Positions 17,334 through 26,203 of a stretch of DNA of 64,000 nucleotides are shown one piece after another. Numbering within the stretch: position 1 is the first letter of the stretch; the number at the start of each line of letters is the position of its first letter. The stretch covers positions 124,001 to 188,000 of the forward strand of contig CAWJSC010000010.1 in NCBI GenBank assembly GCA_963845425.1. Direction: 5' to 3'. The notes under the pieces were generated by a model that was not told where the DNA came from, ran no database searches, and saw nothing but the letters and a program-made list of their open reading frames with translations. Source of the stretch: DATDAH01 sp963845425. GTDB lineage: Bacteria; Actinomycetota; Acidimicrobiia; Acidimicrobiales; DATDAH01. The translations under genes and the position numbers were made by a program.

Positions 17334-18538
17334 CGACTCCCAGCCGCCGGCGTCCTTCGAGGACCAGCCGATCGGGGCCCCGGCGCCCGTCGACGAGGCG
17401 CCGCCCCGGTGGGACGAGCCCGTGACCCGCCGGGAGGCCCGGGCCCTGGCCGGTCCTCGGCGCCGGCGTTGGCCCGCGGTGCTGGCCTCCATCGCCCTCG
17501 TCGCCGTGCTCGCGCCTCGGGGCGGCCGGGTTCTACGTCTCCCGCCAGATCGACCCACCGGGGGACCCCGGCACCGAGGTCGAGGTCATCATCCCGGAGG
17601 GCACCGGCACGGCCGAGATCGCCGACCAGCTCGAGGCCGCGGGGGTCATCACCGACGCCACGATCTTCACCGCCTACCTGAAGGTGACCGGGGACGGGAA
17701 CTGGCTGGCCGGTCGCTACCTGCTGCAGGAGAACTCATCCTTCGACGACGCCATCGCCGTCCTGGACGCCGGGCCGGGCGAGATCCCCTATGACCAGGTG
17801 ACCGTGCCGGAGGGCTACACCGTCTTCGCCCACGCCGGGCTGCCCGCGCCCGGCACGGTCGTCCAGCGCCTGGTCGACCCCGAGAACGGCATCCCGAGGC
17901 TGAACCAGCAGCGGATCATGGAACTCCTGCTCGGCGGCACCGTGCGCTCGCAGTTCCAGCCCCAGGGGGTGAACAACCTCGAGGGCTTCCTCTTCCCCGA
18001 CACCTACCGGCTGGAGGAGGACGAGGGGGCACCGGCGCTCCTCAACCAGATGGTCCAGCGCTTCGACCAGATCGCCACCCAGGCGGGCATCGGCGACGCC
18101 GCGGCCCGGATCAACCAGGCGACGGGCGGCGAGGTCCAGATCACCCCCTATCAGGCGGTCGTCGTCGCCTCCCTCATCGAGCGGGAGGCAGCCGTCCCCG
18201 AGGAGCGGGCCAAGATGGCGCGGGTCATCTACAACCGGCTGGCCCAGGGCATCCCGCTCGGCATCGACGCCTCGCTCAACTATGCGCTGGGGCGCCCGGC
18301 GACGACCGAGAGCGATCTGGCCACCGACTCGCCCTACAACCTCCGTGAGGTGGCCGGCCTGCCCCCGACGCCCATCTCGGTGCCTGGGCGGGCCTCGCTG
18401 CAGGCCGCGGTGGCCCCGGCGGCCGGGGAGTGGCTCTACTACGTGCTGGCCGACGAGAGCGGGCGCCACACGTTCACCAACACCTACGACGAGTTCCTCG
18501 ACGCCAAGGCCGAGTGCCAGGCGGCCGGGCTCTGTTGA
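17317..18538 (+). pseudogene. mltG: endolytic murein transglycosylase MltG, reading frame broken near 17514
   Basis: MltG cuts nascent glycan strands at the cell membrane. The N-terminal part (ATG 17317, a cytoplasmic segment then WPAVLASIALVAVL, the start of the membrane helix) is in one frame. The rest (AGFYVSRQIDPPG, LysM-like EVIIPEGTGTAEIADQL, catalytic SLIEREAAVPEERAKMA, and GLPPTPISVPGRASLQAAV) is in the next frame. Removing one base near 17514 restores VAVLALGAAGFYVSRQ, and the joined protein would be about 406 residues. The second frame alone has no start before GTG 17684. A sequencing or assembly error is as likely as a real mutation, since everything else is intact. Confidence 0.85.
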
Positions 18539-18540
18539 CG

Positions 18541-19374
18541 ATGACCGGGGCCACTCGGGTGGGCGCCGTGATCGGCGACCCGGTGGCCCACTCGCTGTCG
18601 CCGACCATCCACAACGCCGCCTTCGCGGCCACCGGGTTCGACGGGGTCTTCGTCGCCCTGCCGGTGCGGCCCGACAACCTGGGCGCAGCCATCGCCGGCG
18701 TGCGGGCCCTCGACCTCCTGGGTGTCTCGGTGACCATGCCCCACAAGGCCGCGGTGATCAGCCACCTCGACGATGTCCGGCCCGCCGCCGCCGCGCTCGG
18801 CGCGGTGAACTGTGTGGTCCGCGACGGCGACCGCCTCCTCGGCACCAACACCGACGGCGTCGGGTTCGTCGACGCCGTCAAAGCGGCCTCGGTGGACCTG
18901 GTCGGGACCCGGGTGCTCGTGTTGGGGGCCGGGGGGGCGGCGCGGGCCGTGATCCGGGGACTGGTCGACGCGGGCGTGGCCGAGGTGGGGGTGGTCAACC
19001 GCTCCGAGGACCGGGCCGAGACCGCGGTACGCCTCGGGGGTCGGGCCGCGCGCATCGCGGCGGCCACGGACGCGCCGGAGTACGACGTGGTGGTCAACGC
19101 CACCTCGGTGGGGATGGGCGTCGCCGCGGCCGACCGTGCCCTCCCGCTGGCCGCGGACCTCTTGCGCCCCGGCCACGTCGTGGTCGACCTGGTCTACGAC
19201 CCGGTCGACACCGGCCTGCTGGAGGCGGCCCGCGCGGCCGGCGCCCGAGCCGTGGACGGGGTGGGCATGCTCGTGCACCAGGCCGCCCACGCCTTCACCC
19301 TCTGGACCGGGCTGGAGGCGCCGGTCGGGGTGATGGACCGGGCGGCCCGAGAAGCTCTCGATCAGAAACCCTGA
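18541..19374 (+). CDS. aroE: shikimate dehydrogenase (NADP+)
   Basis: AroE reduces 3-dehydroshikimate to shikimate. The product from ATG 18541 (277 residues) has VIGDPVAHSLSPTIHNAAF near 10, the catalytic Lys69 in VSVTMPHKAAV, the substrate Asp105 in NTDGVGF, and the dinucleotide loop LGAGGAARAV near 129. It ends with the family segment GVGMLVHQAAHAFTLWTG. It starts two bases after the mltG stop. It opens a shikimate-pathway cluster that continues with aroC, aroK, aroB and aroQ. Confidence 0.94.
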   Translation: MTGATRVGAVIGDPVAHSLSPTIHNAAFAATGFDGVFVALPVRPDNLGAAIAGVRALDLLGVSVTMPHKAAVISHLDDVRPAAAALGAVNCVVRDGDRLLGTNTDGVGFVDAVKAASVDLVGTRVLVLGAGGAARAVIRGLVDAGVAEVGVVNRSEDRAETAVRLGGRAARIAAATDAPEYDVVVNATSVGMGVAAADRALPLAADLLRPGHVVVDLVYDPVDTGLLEAARAAGARAVDGVGMLVHQAAHAFTLWTGLEAPVGVMDRAAREALDQKP

Positions 19375-19432
19375 ACTCCAGACGGGTACCTGCCGATGGT
19401 GAAGAAGTACAGGTCCATCCGGAGGAAGTTCA

Positions 19433-20602
19433 GTGGCGCTACAGGGCACGATCGACACGTTCGAGCTCACCGAGGTCGTTCGGCTGCTGGCAGCCGGCAG
19501 CAAGACCGGTGTGCTCCGACTCGAGGGCAGTCGCGGTTCCGGCCGCATCTGGGTCAACGGCGGGAAAGTGACGGCGACCAAGGTCGACCACGCCCCCCGG
19601 GCCGAGACCCACGCCGAGGCCATGTTCGAGCTCCTGCGGTTCGAGGACGGCTCCTTCACCTTCATCAGCGACGAGCTCGCCGACGCGGAAGGTGAGCCCG
19701 CCGATCCCGAGGAGATCCTGGATGCCGCCGAGGCCCTGTTGACCGAGTGGCGTGACATCGAGCGGGTGGTGCCCACCACCCGGGCCATGGTGACGTTGCG
19801 ACGTCAGCTCTCCCGAGGCGACGTCGTCCTCGACAAGCAGCGGTGGGAGCTGGTGGCCACGATCGGCGGCGGGGTCACGGTGGCCACGCTGGGCGAGATC
19901 ATGGACCTCGGCGAGCTGCCCGTGAGCCGGGCGGTGAAGGATCTGATCGAACTGGGTGTGATCGACCTCGACGCGACCGCCGACGATGCGCCGGTCGCCG
20001 AGATCGCCGAGCTCGTCGAGCCCGAGCCCGGCCCGGTGTACGAGCCGGTGATCGCGGCCGAGGCCGCCATCGAGGAGCCCGAGTCGTTCTACATCGAGAC
20101 GGAGGCCGACTCGGCTCGATCGACGCTGGACGAGTTCGCCGCCGGTTTCGGCCTGAGCGACCCCCTGGCCTCCGAGCCCGTCCCCGGGGAATCGACGCCG
20201 GTGGACGCCTCCCCGTTCGGGGCCGACGACGGCTTCGGCGACTTCGGCGGTGAGGCCACCGGCAACGGCGAGGCCGGGAACGGCTCGGCGGGCTTCGACC
20301 CGCTCGCCGACCTCTCGATGGGCTCGGACACTTCGTTCGAGGCCCCTGCCGCGCCGGCCGGGCCAGAGGTCGAGTCCTACGGTGAGGCCCCCGCCCCCTT
20401 CCTCGGGGCCGGCAACGACGCCGCCGAAGTGGCCCGTCAGCTCTCCAACCTGAGCCCGGCCGCGGCCCGGGCCGTCGCCGCCGCAGCCAAGGCCACCACC
20501 GACGAGGAGCGGGAGGCCGCCCTGGCGGCGGTCGCCCAGGAGGGCGACGAACCCATCGACCGCGAGCTGCTGCTCCGGTTCCTGGCATCGGTCAAGTCCT
20601 AG
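19433..20602 (+). CDS. DUF4388 (PatA N-terminal-like) domain protein
   Basis: Residues 1-115 match the DUF4388 pattern: LQGTIDTFELTEVVRLLAAGSKTG, GRIWVNGGKVTATKVDH and a FEDGSFTF segment. Middle residues (about 115-185) look like a winged-helix-type region with GEIMDLGELPVSRAVKDL. The last 200 residues are acidic, Gly/Ala/Pro-rich and probably disordered, ending in a short helix. The strong ribosome site GGAGGAAG (19421-19428) supports the GTG start. DUF4388 proteins often go with gliding, pili or response-regulator pathways. The prepilin peptidase next door fits a pilus link, but that is inference. Confidence 0.75.
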   Translation: MALQGTIDTFELTEVVRLLAAGSKTGVLRLEGSRGSGRIWVNGGKVTATKVDHAPRAETHAEAMFELLRFEDGSFTFISDELADAEGEPADPEEILDAAEALLTEWRDIERVVPTTRAMVTLRRQLSRGDVVLDKQRWELVATIGGGVTVATLGEIMDLGELPVSRAVKDLIELGVIDLDATADDAPVAEIAELVEPEPGPVYEPVIAAEAAIEEPESFYIETEADSARSTLDEFAAGFGLSDPLASEPVPGESTPVDASPFGADDGFGDFGGEATGNGEAGNGSAGFDPLADLSMGSDTSFEAPAAPAGPEVESYGEAPAPFLGAGNDAAEVARQLSNLSPAAARAVAAAAKATTDEEREAALAAVAQEGDEPIDRELLLRFLASVKS

Positions 20603-20605
20603 TCG

Positions 20606-20611
20606 TACATT
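20606..20611 (+). promoter_or_regulatory. leaderless -10 box for the prepilin peptidase gene
   Basis: TACATT is followed by six bases and the ATG at 20618. No ribosome-binding site is present. The position implies a leaderless message separate from the DUF4388 gene upstream. Confidence 0.55.
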
Positions 20612-20617
20612 CAACCG

Positions 20618-21310
20618 ATGGACGCCGCCGTCGTCATCGGAGCCGCCATCCTCGGCGTGGTCGTGAGCCCGTACCTCCTGCGCCTCGTGGTGCGGGTGCC
20701 GGCCATGGCGACCGTCGGCTACGTCAGCGACGAGGACCCCACCATCACCCCCACGACCCGGGAACGGGCCGTCCGGGTCCTCACACCGGTGGCCTTCGTC
20801 CTGATGGCGCTGCGCTGGGAGGCCACGACGGTCCTGGTGCCGTTCCTGTTCCTGGCTGCCGTCCTCGTCGTCGTGTCGCTCATCGACCTCGAGCACTACC
20901 GGATCCCCGACAGGATCGTCTTCCCCGCGCTGGCGATCTCGGCCGGCCTGATCGCGTTCGTCTCGCTGCTCGAGGGGTTCGACCCCGTGTTCCTGCGCAA
21001 CGCGGTGATCGGCTCGGTGGCCTACTTCGCCCTCCTGCTGGTGCCCCACCTGATCTACCCCAAGGGCATGGGCTTCGGGGACGTGAAGCTGGCCCTGCTC
21101 ATGGGCCTCTACCTGGGCTGGATCTACGCCGACCCGTTCCGTTCGGTCGCCCTCATCATGTGGGCCCTGGTCCTCGGCAGCCTGCTGGGCGTCCTGGCCG
21201 GGGTCGGCTTCGCCATCATCCGCGGCCGCCGGGCCGAGTTCCCCTTCGGCCCCGCCCTGGCCCTCGGCTGCCTCCTCGCCGTCACCTTCAGCGACGCCCT
21301 CGTCGGCTGA
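20618..21310 (+). CDS. A24-family prepilin peptidase (catalytic domain only)
   Basis: This 230-residue integral membrane protein carries both aspartyl motifs of type IV prepilin peptidases: VSLIDLEHYRIPDRI (Asp90) and GFGDVKLALLMG (Asp155). It has about six hydrophobic spans and ends FPFGPALALGCLLA, the family C-terminus. The N-terminal Cys-rich methylation domain of classic PilD is absent, as in many short actinobacterial forms. Substrates would be type IV pilin or Tad/Flp-like prepilins. No pilin gene is visible in the window. Confidence 0.88.
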   Translation: MDAAVVIGAAILGVVVSPYLLRLVVRVPAMATVGYVSDEDPTITPTTRERAVRVLTPVAFVLMALRWEATTVLVPFLFLAAVLVVVSLIDLEHYRIPDRIVFPALAISAGLIAFVSLLEGFDPVFLRNAVIGSVAYFALLLVPHLIYPKGMGFGDVKLALLMGLYLGWIYADPFRSVALIMWALVLGSLLGVLAGVGFAIIRGRRAEFPFGPALALGCLLAVTFSDALVG

Positions 21311-21349
21311 GCCACCCCTAAGACCAGGGTCCGGGGACGGCTCGGCCCG

Positions 21350-21355
21350 TATCGT
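21350..21355 (+). promoter_or_regulatory. leaderless -10 box for aroC-aroK-aroB-aroQ
   Basis: TATCGT is followed by six bases and the GTG start at 21362. The spacing is the same as for apt, the prepilin peptidase and argC. No Shine-Dalgarno sequence is visible. Confidence 0.5.
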
Positions 21356-21361
21356 GGGTGG

Positions 21362-22537
21362 GTGCTCCGGTACCTGACCGCTGGTGAGTCCCACGGCAAG
21401 GCCCTCGTCGTCGTGATCGAGGGCCTGCCCGCCGGGTTGCCGATCCTGGAGGAGGACCTCCAGGCTGAGCTGGCCCGCCGTCGGCTGGGCTTCGGTCGTG
21501 GCCCTCGGATGCGTTTCGAGCAGGACGAGCTGCAGCTGTTGACCGGCATCCGCCACGGGCGCACGCTGGGATCACCCGTCGCCATCGAGATCGGCAACTC
21601 GGAGTGGGAGCGGAAATGGACCGAGGAGATGTCCCCGGCCCCCGGCGAGACGACCACGCCCCTGACCCAGCCCCGGCCCGGTCACGCCGACCTGGCCGGC
21701 ATGCAGAAGTACGGCTTCACCGACGCGCGTGACGTGCTGGAGCGGGCGTCGGCCCGCGAGACCGCCGCCCGGGTCGCCGCCGGGGCGATCGCCAAACTCC
21801 TGCTGTCGCACGTGGGCGTGTCGATCCTGTCCCACGTGGTGCGCATCGGCGACGCCGCGTCGTCGGGTGTGCGCCCCGGGGCCGACGACCGGGAGCGGGT
21901 CGACGCCTCCGAGGTCCGCTGCGTCGACACCGAGGCCGAGGCGGCCATGGTCGACGCCGTCAAGGTCGCGGCCAAGGAGGGCGACAGCCTGGGGGGAACC
22001 GTCGAGGTCCTCGGCTTCGGCGTCCCCGTAGGGCTGGGCAGCCACGTCCACTGGGACCGCAAGCTCGACGCCCAACTGGCGCAGGCCCTCATGAGCATCC
22101 AGGCGGTGAAGGGCGTGGCCATCGGCGACGGCTTCGCGGTGGCCGGTCAGCGGGGGAGCGAGGCGCATGACCCCATCGCCTGGGACGAGGACGCGGGCGA
22201 GTACCAACGGGAGTCGGACAAGGCCGGCGGCATCGAGGGCGGCATCTCCACTGGCGGCCTCCTCGTGGCCCAGGTGGCCATGAAGCCCCTGGCGACGCTG
22301 AACCGCCCGTCGCTGAAGACGGTGGACACCGAGACCAAGGAGGAGACGGTCTCCTTCAAAGAGCGCACGGACGTCACCGCCGTGCCCGCCATGGGGGTCG
22401 TGGCCGAGACCATGACCGCCCTGGTGCTGGCCCAGGAGGCCACTCGCAAGTTCGGCGGGGACTCCTTGGACGAGTTCGTGGCCAATGCCAACGCCTACCT
22501 GGCGTCGGTTCGCAAGCGGGCGTTGGGAGAAGGCTGA
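21362..22537 (+). CDS. aroC: chorismate synthase
   Basis: AroC converts EPSP to chorismate with reduced FMN. The 391-residue product begins LRYLTAGESHGKALVVVIEG and shows RRLGFGRGPRM, the GDSLGGTVEVLGFGVPVGLG segment near 210, and GGIEGGISTGGLLVAQVAMKP near 290. These are standard family blocks. The start is GTG, leaderless. EPSP synthase (aroA) is not in the window, so it must lie elsewhere. The stop overlaps aroK by one base. Confidence 0.96.
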   Translation: MLRYLTAGESHGKALVVVIEGLPAGLPILEEDLQAELARRRLGFGRGPRMRFEQDELQLLTGIRHGRTLGSPVAIEIGNSEWERKWTEEMSPAPGETTTPLTQPRPGHADLAGMQKYGFTDARDVLERASARETAARVAAGAIAKLLLSHVGVSILSHVVRIGDAASSGVRPGADDRERVDASEVRCVDTEAEAAMVDAVKVAAKEGDSLGGTVEVLGFGVPVGLGSHVHWDRKLDAQLAQALMSIQAVKGVAIGDGFAVAGQRGSEAHDPIAWDEDAGEYQRESDKAGGIEGGISTGGLLVAQVAMKPLATLNRPSLKTVDTETKEETVSFKERTDVTAVPAMGVVAETMTALVLAQEATRKFGGDSLDEFVANANAYLASVRKRALGEG

Positions 22538-23058
22538 TGGGTGCGGTCGCCAAGCACGTGGTGCTGGTCGGGATGATGGGCGCGGGCAAGAGCGCCGTGG
22601 GTCGCCGCGTCGCCGCCCGCCTCGTGCGGCCGTTCAGCGACAGCGACACCGTGGTCGAGGACCGAATGGGCCGCACCGTGGGTGAGATCTGGCGCACCGA
22701 CGGCGAGGCCGCCTTCCGCCAGCTCGAGGCCGAGGCACTCCAGTCCGCGTTGGCCGACCCCACCCCGTCGGTCATCGCCGCCGCCGGTGGGACCGTCCTC
22801 GACGCCGGCAACCGGGCCGCCCTGGATGCCGACGACGCCGTGGTCATCTGGCTGCGGGCCGATCCGGCGATCCTGCTCGGCCGGGTCCGCCACGGCGACC
22901 ACCGCCCGTTGCTCGACGACGATCCTGAGGGCGTGCTCGAGCGCCTGCACCAGGAGCGCCTGGACCTCTACGCCGAGGTGGCCGACGCCGTCATCGACGT
23001 GGACGACCTCGACCTGGACGAGGTCGCGGCCCGGGTGCTCGAGGAGATCGCGGGGTGA
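22537..23058 (+). CDS. aroK: shikimate kinase
   Basis: AroK phosphorylates shikimate with ATP. The 173-residue product has the P-loop GMMGAGKSAVGR (residues 12-23), the shikimate-binding FSDSDTVVE, GEAAFRQLE and AAAGGTVLD segments, and the lid Arg in HRPLLDDD. It is a single-domain enzyme of usual size. The ATG overlaps the aroC stop by one base; its own stop overlaps the aroB GTG by four bases. Coupled translation across the cluster is likely. Confidence 0.95.
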   Translation: MGAVAKHVVLVGMMGAGKSAVGRRVAARLVRPFSDSDTVVEDRMGRTVGEIWRTDGEAAFRQLEAEALQSALADPTPSVIAAAGGTVLDAGNRAALDADDAVVIWLRADPAILLGRVRHGDHRPLLDDDPEGVLERLHQERLDLYAEVADAVIDVDDLDLDEVAARVLEEIAG

Positions 23059-24059
23059 TCCGGGTTCCCGTCGCCCTGGAGGACCAGCCCTACGAGGTGC
23101 TGGTCGGGGTCGGGGCCCGTCACCGCCTGCTGGAGGTCCTGCCCGTCGGGGCCGAGCGAGCCGCCGTCGTCACCCAGGAGGCCATCGGCGTCCCGGTCGA
23201 CCCGGGCGTCGAGCACGAGACCTTCCTGCTCGACGACGGCGAGGAGGCCAAGTGCCTCGAAAGCGTCGAGGACCTGTGCCGGCGCTTCTCCCGCTGGGGC
23301 CTGACCCGCCGGGACGTCGTCGTGGCCGTCGGCGGCGGTGTGGTCACCGACACGGCCGGGTTCGCCGCCGCCGTGTACCACCGGGGCGTGCGGGTGGTGC
23401 ATGTGCCCACCACGCTCCTGGGCCAGGTCGACGCGGCCATCGGCGGCAAGACCGGGGTCAACCTGCCCGAGGGCAAGAACCTGGTCGGCGCCTTCTGGCA
23501 GCCGTCGGCCGTGCTCTGCGACACCGAGGTCCTGGCCACGTTGCCGCCCCGGGAGTACGCCAGTGGCCTGGGCGAGATGGCCAAGTACCACTTCCTCACC
23601 GGCGTGGAGCTGGCCGATCTGCCGCTCGACGAGCGGGTGGCCGAGTGCGTTCGCATCAAGGCCGACCTGGTGGTGAAGGACACCACCGAGAAGGGTGAGC
23701 GGGCCGTGCTCAACTACGGCCACACGCTGGCCCACGCCTTGGAGATCGCGGGGGCCCACGACCTGCGCCACGGCGAGGCGGTGGCCGTCGGCCTCGTCTT
23801 CGCCGCCGAGCTGGCGCGGGGCCTGGAACGCATCGACGACCCACGAGTGGCCGATCACCGGCGGGTCGTCGAGGGCTACGGCCTGCCCACGACCGTCGAC
23901 GGCGACCTGGACCCGGCCACCCTGGTCGAGCTCATGGGCCGGGACAAGAAGGCCTACGACGGCCTGACGTTCGTGCTCGACGGCCCCCGGGGCCCGGAGA
24001 TCGTGACCGAGGTCGAGGTCCGTCAGGTCCTGGCCGCGCTGGAGCGGGTCCGCCCGTGA
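23055..24059 (+). CDS. aroB: 3-dehydroquinate synthase
   Basis: AroB makes 3-dehydroquinate from DAHP with bound NAD+ and a divalent metal. The 334-residue product shows EEAKCLESVEDLC, the NAD site VVAVGGGVVTDTAGFAAAVY, VPTTLLGQVDAAIGGKTGVN, and metal-ligand segments GLGEMAKYHFLTG, NYGHTLAHALE and LRHGEAVAVGL. It is a little shorter than the usual 340-360 residues. The start is GTG in an overlap with aroK. Confidence 0.95.
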   Translation: MIRVPVALEDQPYEVLVGVGARHRLLEVLPVGAERAAVVTQEAIGVPVDPGVEHETFLLDDGEEAKCLESVEDLCRRFSRWGLTRRDVVVAVGGGVVTDTAGFAAAVYHRGVRVVHVPTTLLGQVDAAIGGKTGVNLPEGKNLVGAFWQPSAVLCDTEVLATLPPREYASGLGEMAKYHFLTGVELADLPLDERVAECVRIKADLVVKDTTEKGERAVLNYGHTLAHALEIAGAHDLRHGEAVAVGLVFAAELARGLERIDDPRVADHRRVVEGYGLPTTVDGDLDPATLVELMGRDKKAYDGLTFVLDGPRGPEIVTEVEVRQVLAALERVRP

Positions 24060-24502
24060 GTGGTGTGGTGCTGCTCCTCTCGGGGCCCAACCTGAACCTG
24101 CTCGGGGACCGGGAGCCGGAGATCTACGGGACCGAGTCGCTGGAGGACCACGTGGCGGCGGCCCGGGCCGCGGCGGCCGAGCGGGGTCTCGATCTGGAGC
24201 ACCTCCAGTCCAACCACGAGGGCGCGCTGATCGACGCCATCCAGGGGGCGCGGGGCCGCTGCGTCGCCATCGTCATCAACCCGGGCGCCTTCACCCACTA
24301 CGCCTGGGCCATCCACGACGCCCTGGCCGCGTTCGCCGGCCCGGTCGTCGAACTGCATCTGTCCGACCCCGAGACCCGAGAGCCCTGGCGCCAACTGTCG
24401 GTGGTCGCCCCGGTGGCCGACGCCACCGTCAAGGGCCTCGGGGGGGCCGGTTACCCGCAGGCGATCACCACCGCCGCCGACCTCCTGGAGGCTTCCCGAT
24501 GA
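24056..24502 (+). CDS. aroQ: type II 3-dehydroquinate dehydratase
   Basis: AroQ dehydrates 3-dehydroquinate to 3-dehydroshikimate. The 148-residue product has all blocks of the small dodecameric type II enzyme: SGPNLNLLGDREPEIYG near 9 (catalytic Tyr in IYG), QSNHEGALIDAI near 50, VINPGAFTHYAWA near 73 with the catalytic His, and VELHLSDPETRE near 100. The start is GTG (GTGA overlap with aroB). Four pathway genes now lie in a row. Confidence 0.95.
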   Translation: MSGVVLLLSGPNLNLLGDREPEIYGTESLEDHVAAARAAAAERGLDLEHLQSNHEGALIDAIQGARGRCVAIVINPGAFTHYAWAIHDALAAFAGPVVELHLSDPETREPWRQLSVVAPVADATVKGLGGAGYPQAITTAADLLEASR

Positions 24503-25611
24503 CCCCTGCCGACCTTCCGGCGATGGACTTCCGGTCCCGGTTCGAGCGCCTGCGGGAGGAGCTGGACGGCGCCGGATGCGACGCCGTGCTGGTCACCCGC
24601 CTGGTCAACGTCCGGTACCTGACCGGGTTCACCGGGTCCGCGGCGCTCCTGCTGGTGCAGCCGGACCGGGCCGTGTTCGTCAGCGACGGCCGCTACCGCG
24701 ACCAGGCCGCCGAGGAGATCGGGGCCGCCGGGGTCGACGTCGACATCGAGATCCTCAACGTCGGGCAGAAGGAGGTCATCGTCGACGGCGCCGTCGGGGT
24801 GGCCCGCCTCGGCCTGGAGGCCGACGACGTGACCTGGGCCCAGCAGCGCAAGTACGCGGGGGAGTGGTTCCCCGAGACCGAACTGGTGGCCACCGAGGGC
24901 CTGGTCGACGGGCTCCGGCTGGTGAAGGACGCTGGGGAGGTGGCCCGCATCCAGGCCGCCTGCGCCACTGCCGACGCCGCGTTGGCCGCGGTCCGCCACC
25001 GGCTGGCGGAGGGCCCGACCGAGGAGGAGTTCGGCCTCGAGCTGGACACCGAGATCCGCCGACTCGGCGCCGAGGGCAACAGCTTCGAGACGATCGTGGC
25101 GTCGGGACCGAACTCGGCCAAGCCCCATGCCCGCCCCGGTCCCCGCCGGATCCAGGAGGGCGACCTGGTCGTGGTCGACTTCGGGGCCCTGGTCGACGGC
25201 TACTGCTCGGACATGACCCGGACCTTCGCCATCGGCGAGGTCAGTCCCACCCAGCAGCGGATGCTCGACGTGGTGTCCGCTTCCCAGCGCGCCGGGGTGG
25301 AGGTCGTCGCCGCGGGCGTCGAAGCCAAGGCGGTGGACCTGGCGTCCCGCGAGGTCATCGACGAAGCGGGCTGGGGCGACGCCTTCCTGCACAGCACCGG
25401 CCACGGCGTCGGCCTCGAGATCCACGAGAACCCGAGGGTGGCCCAGACCTCCGAAGATACGCTCCGCTCCGACTACATCGTGACCGTCGAGCCCGGGGTC
25501 TACCTGCCCGAGCACGGCGGGGTCCGCATCGAGGACACGGTCGTGGTCACCGACGACGGGTGCCGGGTCCTGACCGGCGCGCCCAAGTCCACCGATCCAC
25601 TCGCCGCCTGA
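24499..25611 (+). CDS. M24-family Xaa-Pro aminopeptidase
   Basis: This 370-residue protein has an N-terminal creatinase/prolidase-like domain (VLVTRLVNVRYLTGFTGSAA) and a pita-bread catalytic domain. The five expected metal ligands are present: the Asps in VVDFGALVDGYCSDMTRTF, His in STGHGVGLEIHENPRV, Glu in VTVEPGVYLPEHGG and Glu in RIEDTVVVT. It probably trims Xaa-Pro N-termini. An ATGA overlap couples it to aroQ, and efp follows 15 bases on. pepP/pepQ-efp-nusB is a frequent order. Confidence 0.9.
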   Translation: MTPADLPAMDFRSRFERLREELDGAGCDAVLVTRLVNVRYLTGFTGSAALLLVQPDRAVFVSDGRYRDQAAEEIGAAGVDVDIEILNVGQKEVIVDGAVGVARLGLEADDVTWAQQRKYAGEWFPETELVATEGLVDGLRLVKDAGEVARIQAACATADAALAAVRHRLAEGPTEEEFGLELDTEIRRLGAEGNSFETIVASGPNSAKPHARPGPRRIQEGDLVVVDFGALVDGYCSDMTRTFAIGEVSPTQQRMLDVVSASQRAGVEVVAAGVEAKAVDLASREVIDEAGWGDAFLHSTGHGVGLEIHENPRVAQTSEDTLRSDYIVTVEPGVYLPEHGGVRIEDTVVVTDDGCRVLTGAPKSTDPLAA

Positions 25612-25626
25612 GGAAGACACCGACGA

Positions 25627-26190
25627 ATGCCCGCCATCACCACCAACGACCTCAAGACCGGCATGCACCTGGAGGTCGAGGGCAACCTCGTCCAGGTCGT
25701 GGACTTCCAGCACGTGAAGCCGGGCAAGGGCCACGCCTTCGTGCGGACCACACTGAAGAACGCCCGCAACGGCGCCGTGGTCGACAAGACCTTCCGGGCC
25801 GGCGAGAAGGTCGAGCGGGTGACCGTCGACAAGCGGGAGATGCAGTACCTGTACAACGACGGCACCGATTTCGTCTTCATGGACAACGCCACCTACGACC
25901 AGATCAACGTGAGCGCGGCGACCCTGGGCGACGCCGCCGACTACCTGGTCGAGGGGTCCACGGCCATCCTGCAGATGTACGGCACCGAGGTGGTGGGGGT
26001 CGACCTGCCCGCCTCCGTGGTCCTGGAGATCACCGAGTGCGAGCCCGGCATCCAGGGCGACCGGGTCTCCGGTGCCCGCAAGCCGGCCACGCTGGCCACC
26101 GGCCTCATCGTGCAGGTCCCGCTCTTCGTCGAGCCCGGCGAGCGCATCAAGGTCGACACCCGCTCCGGCGAGTACCAGAGCCGGGCCTGA
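25627..26190 (+). CDS. efp: translation elongation factor P
   Basis: EF-P relieves ribosome stalling at consecutive prolines. The 187-residue product has the KOW-like N-domain with the loop VKPGKGHAFVRT, in which Lys34 is the tip residue. It then has two OB domains with QYLYNDGTDFVFMDN and the C-terminal GERIKVDTRSGEYQSRA signature. The Lys tip with a PGKG context is the general bacterial form. I cannot tell which, if any, modification enzyme acts on it. The start is ATG. Confidence 0.96.
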   Translation: MPAITTNDLKTGMHLEVEGNLVQVVDFQHVKPGKGHAFVRTTLKNARNGAVVDKTFRAGEKVERVTVDKREMQYLYNDGTDFVFMDNATYDQINVSAATLGDAADYLVEGSTAILQMYGTEVVGVDLPASVVLEITECEPGIQGDRVSGARKPATLATGLIVQVPLFVEPGERIKVDTRSGEYQSRA

Positions 26191-26203
26191 GCCCGGTGGC
26201 CTC

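Noticed and set aside
18430..18540. A longer aroE reading frame starting at 18430
   Set aside because: The extra residues are a shadow of the mltG C-terminus. ATG 18541, two bases after the mltG stop, gives the normal AroE N-terminus.
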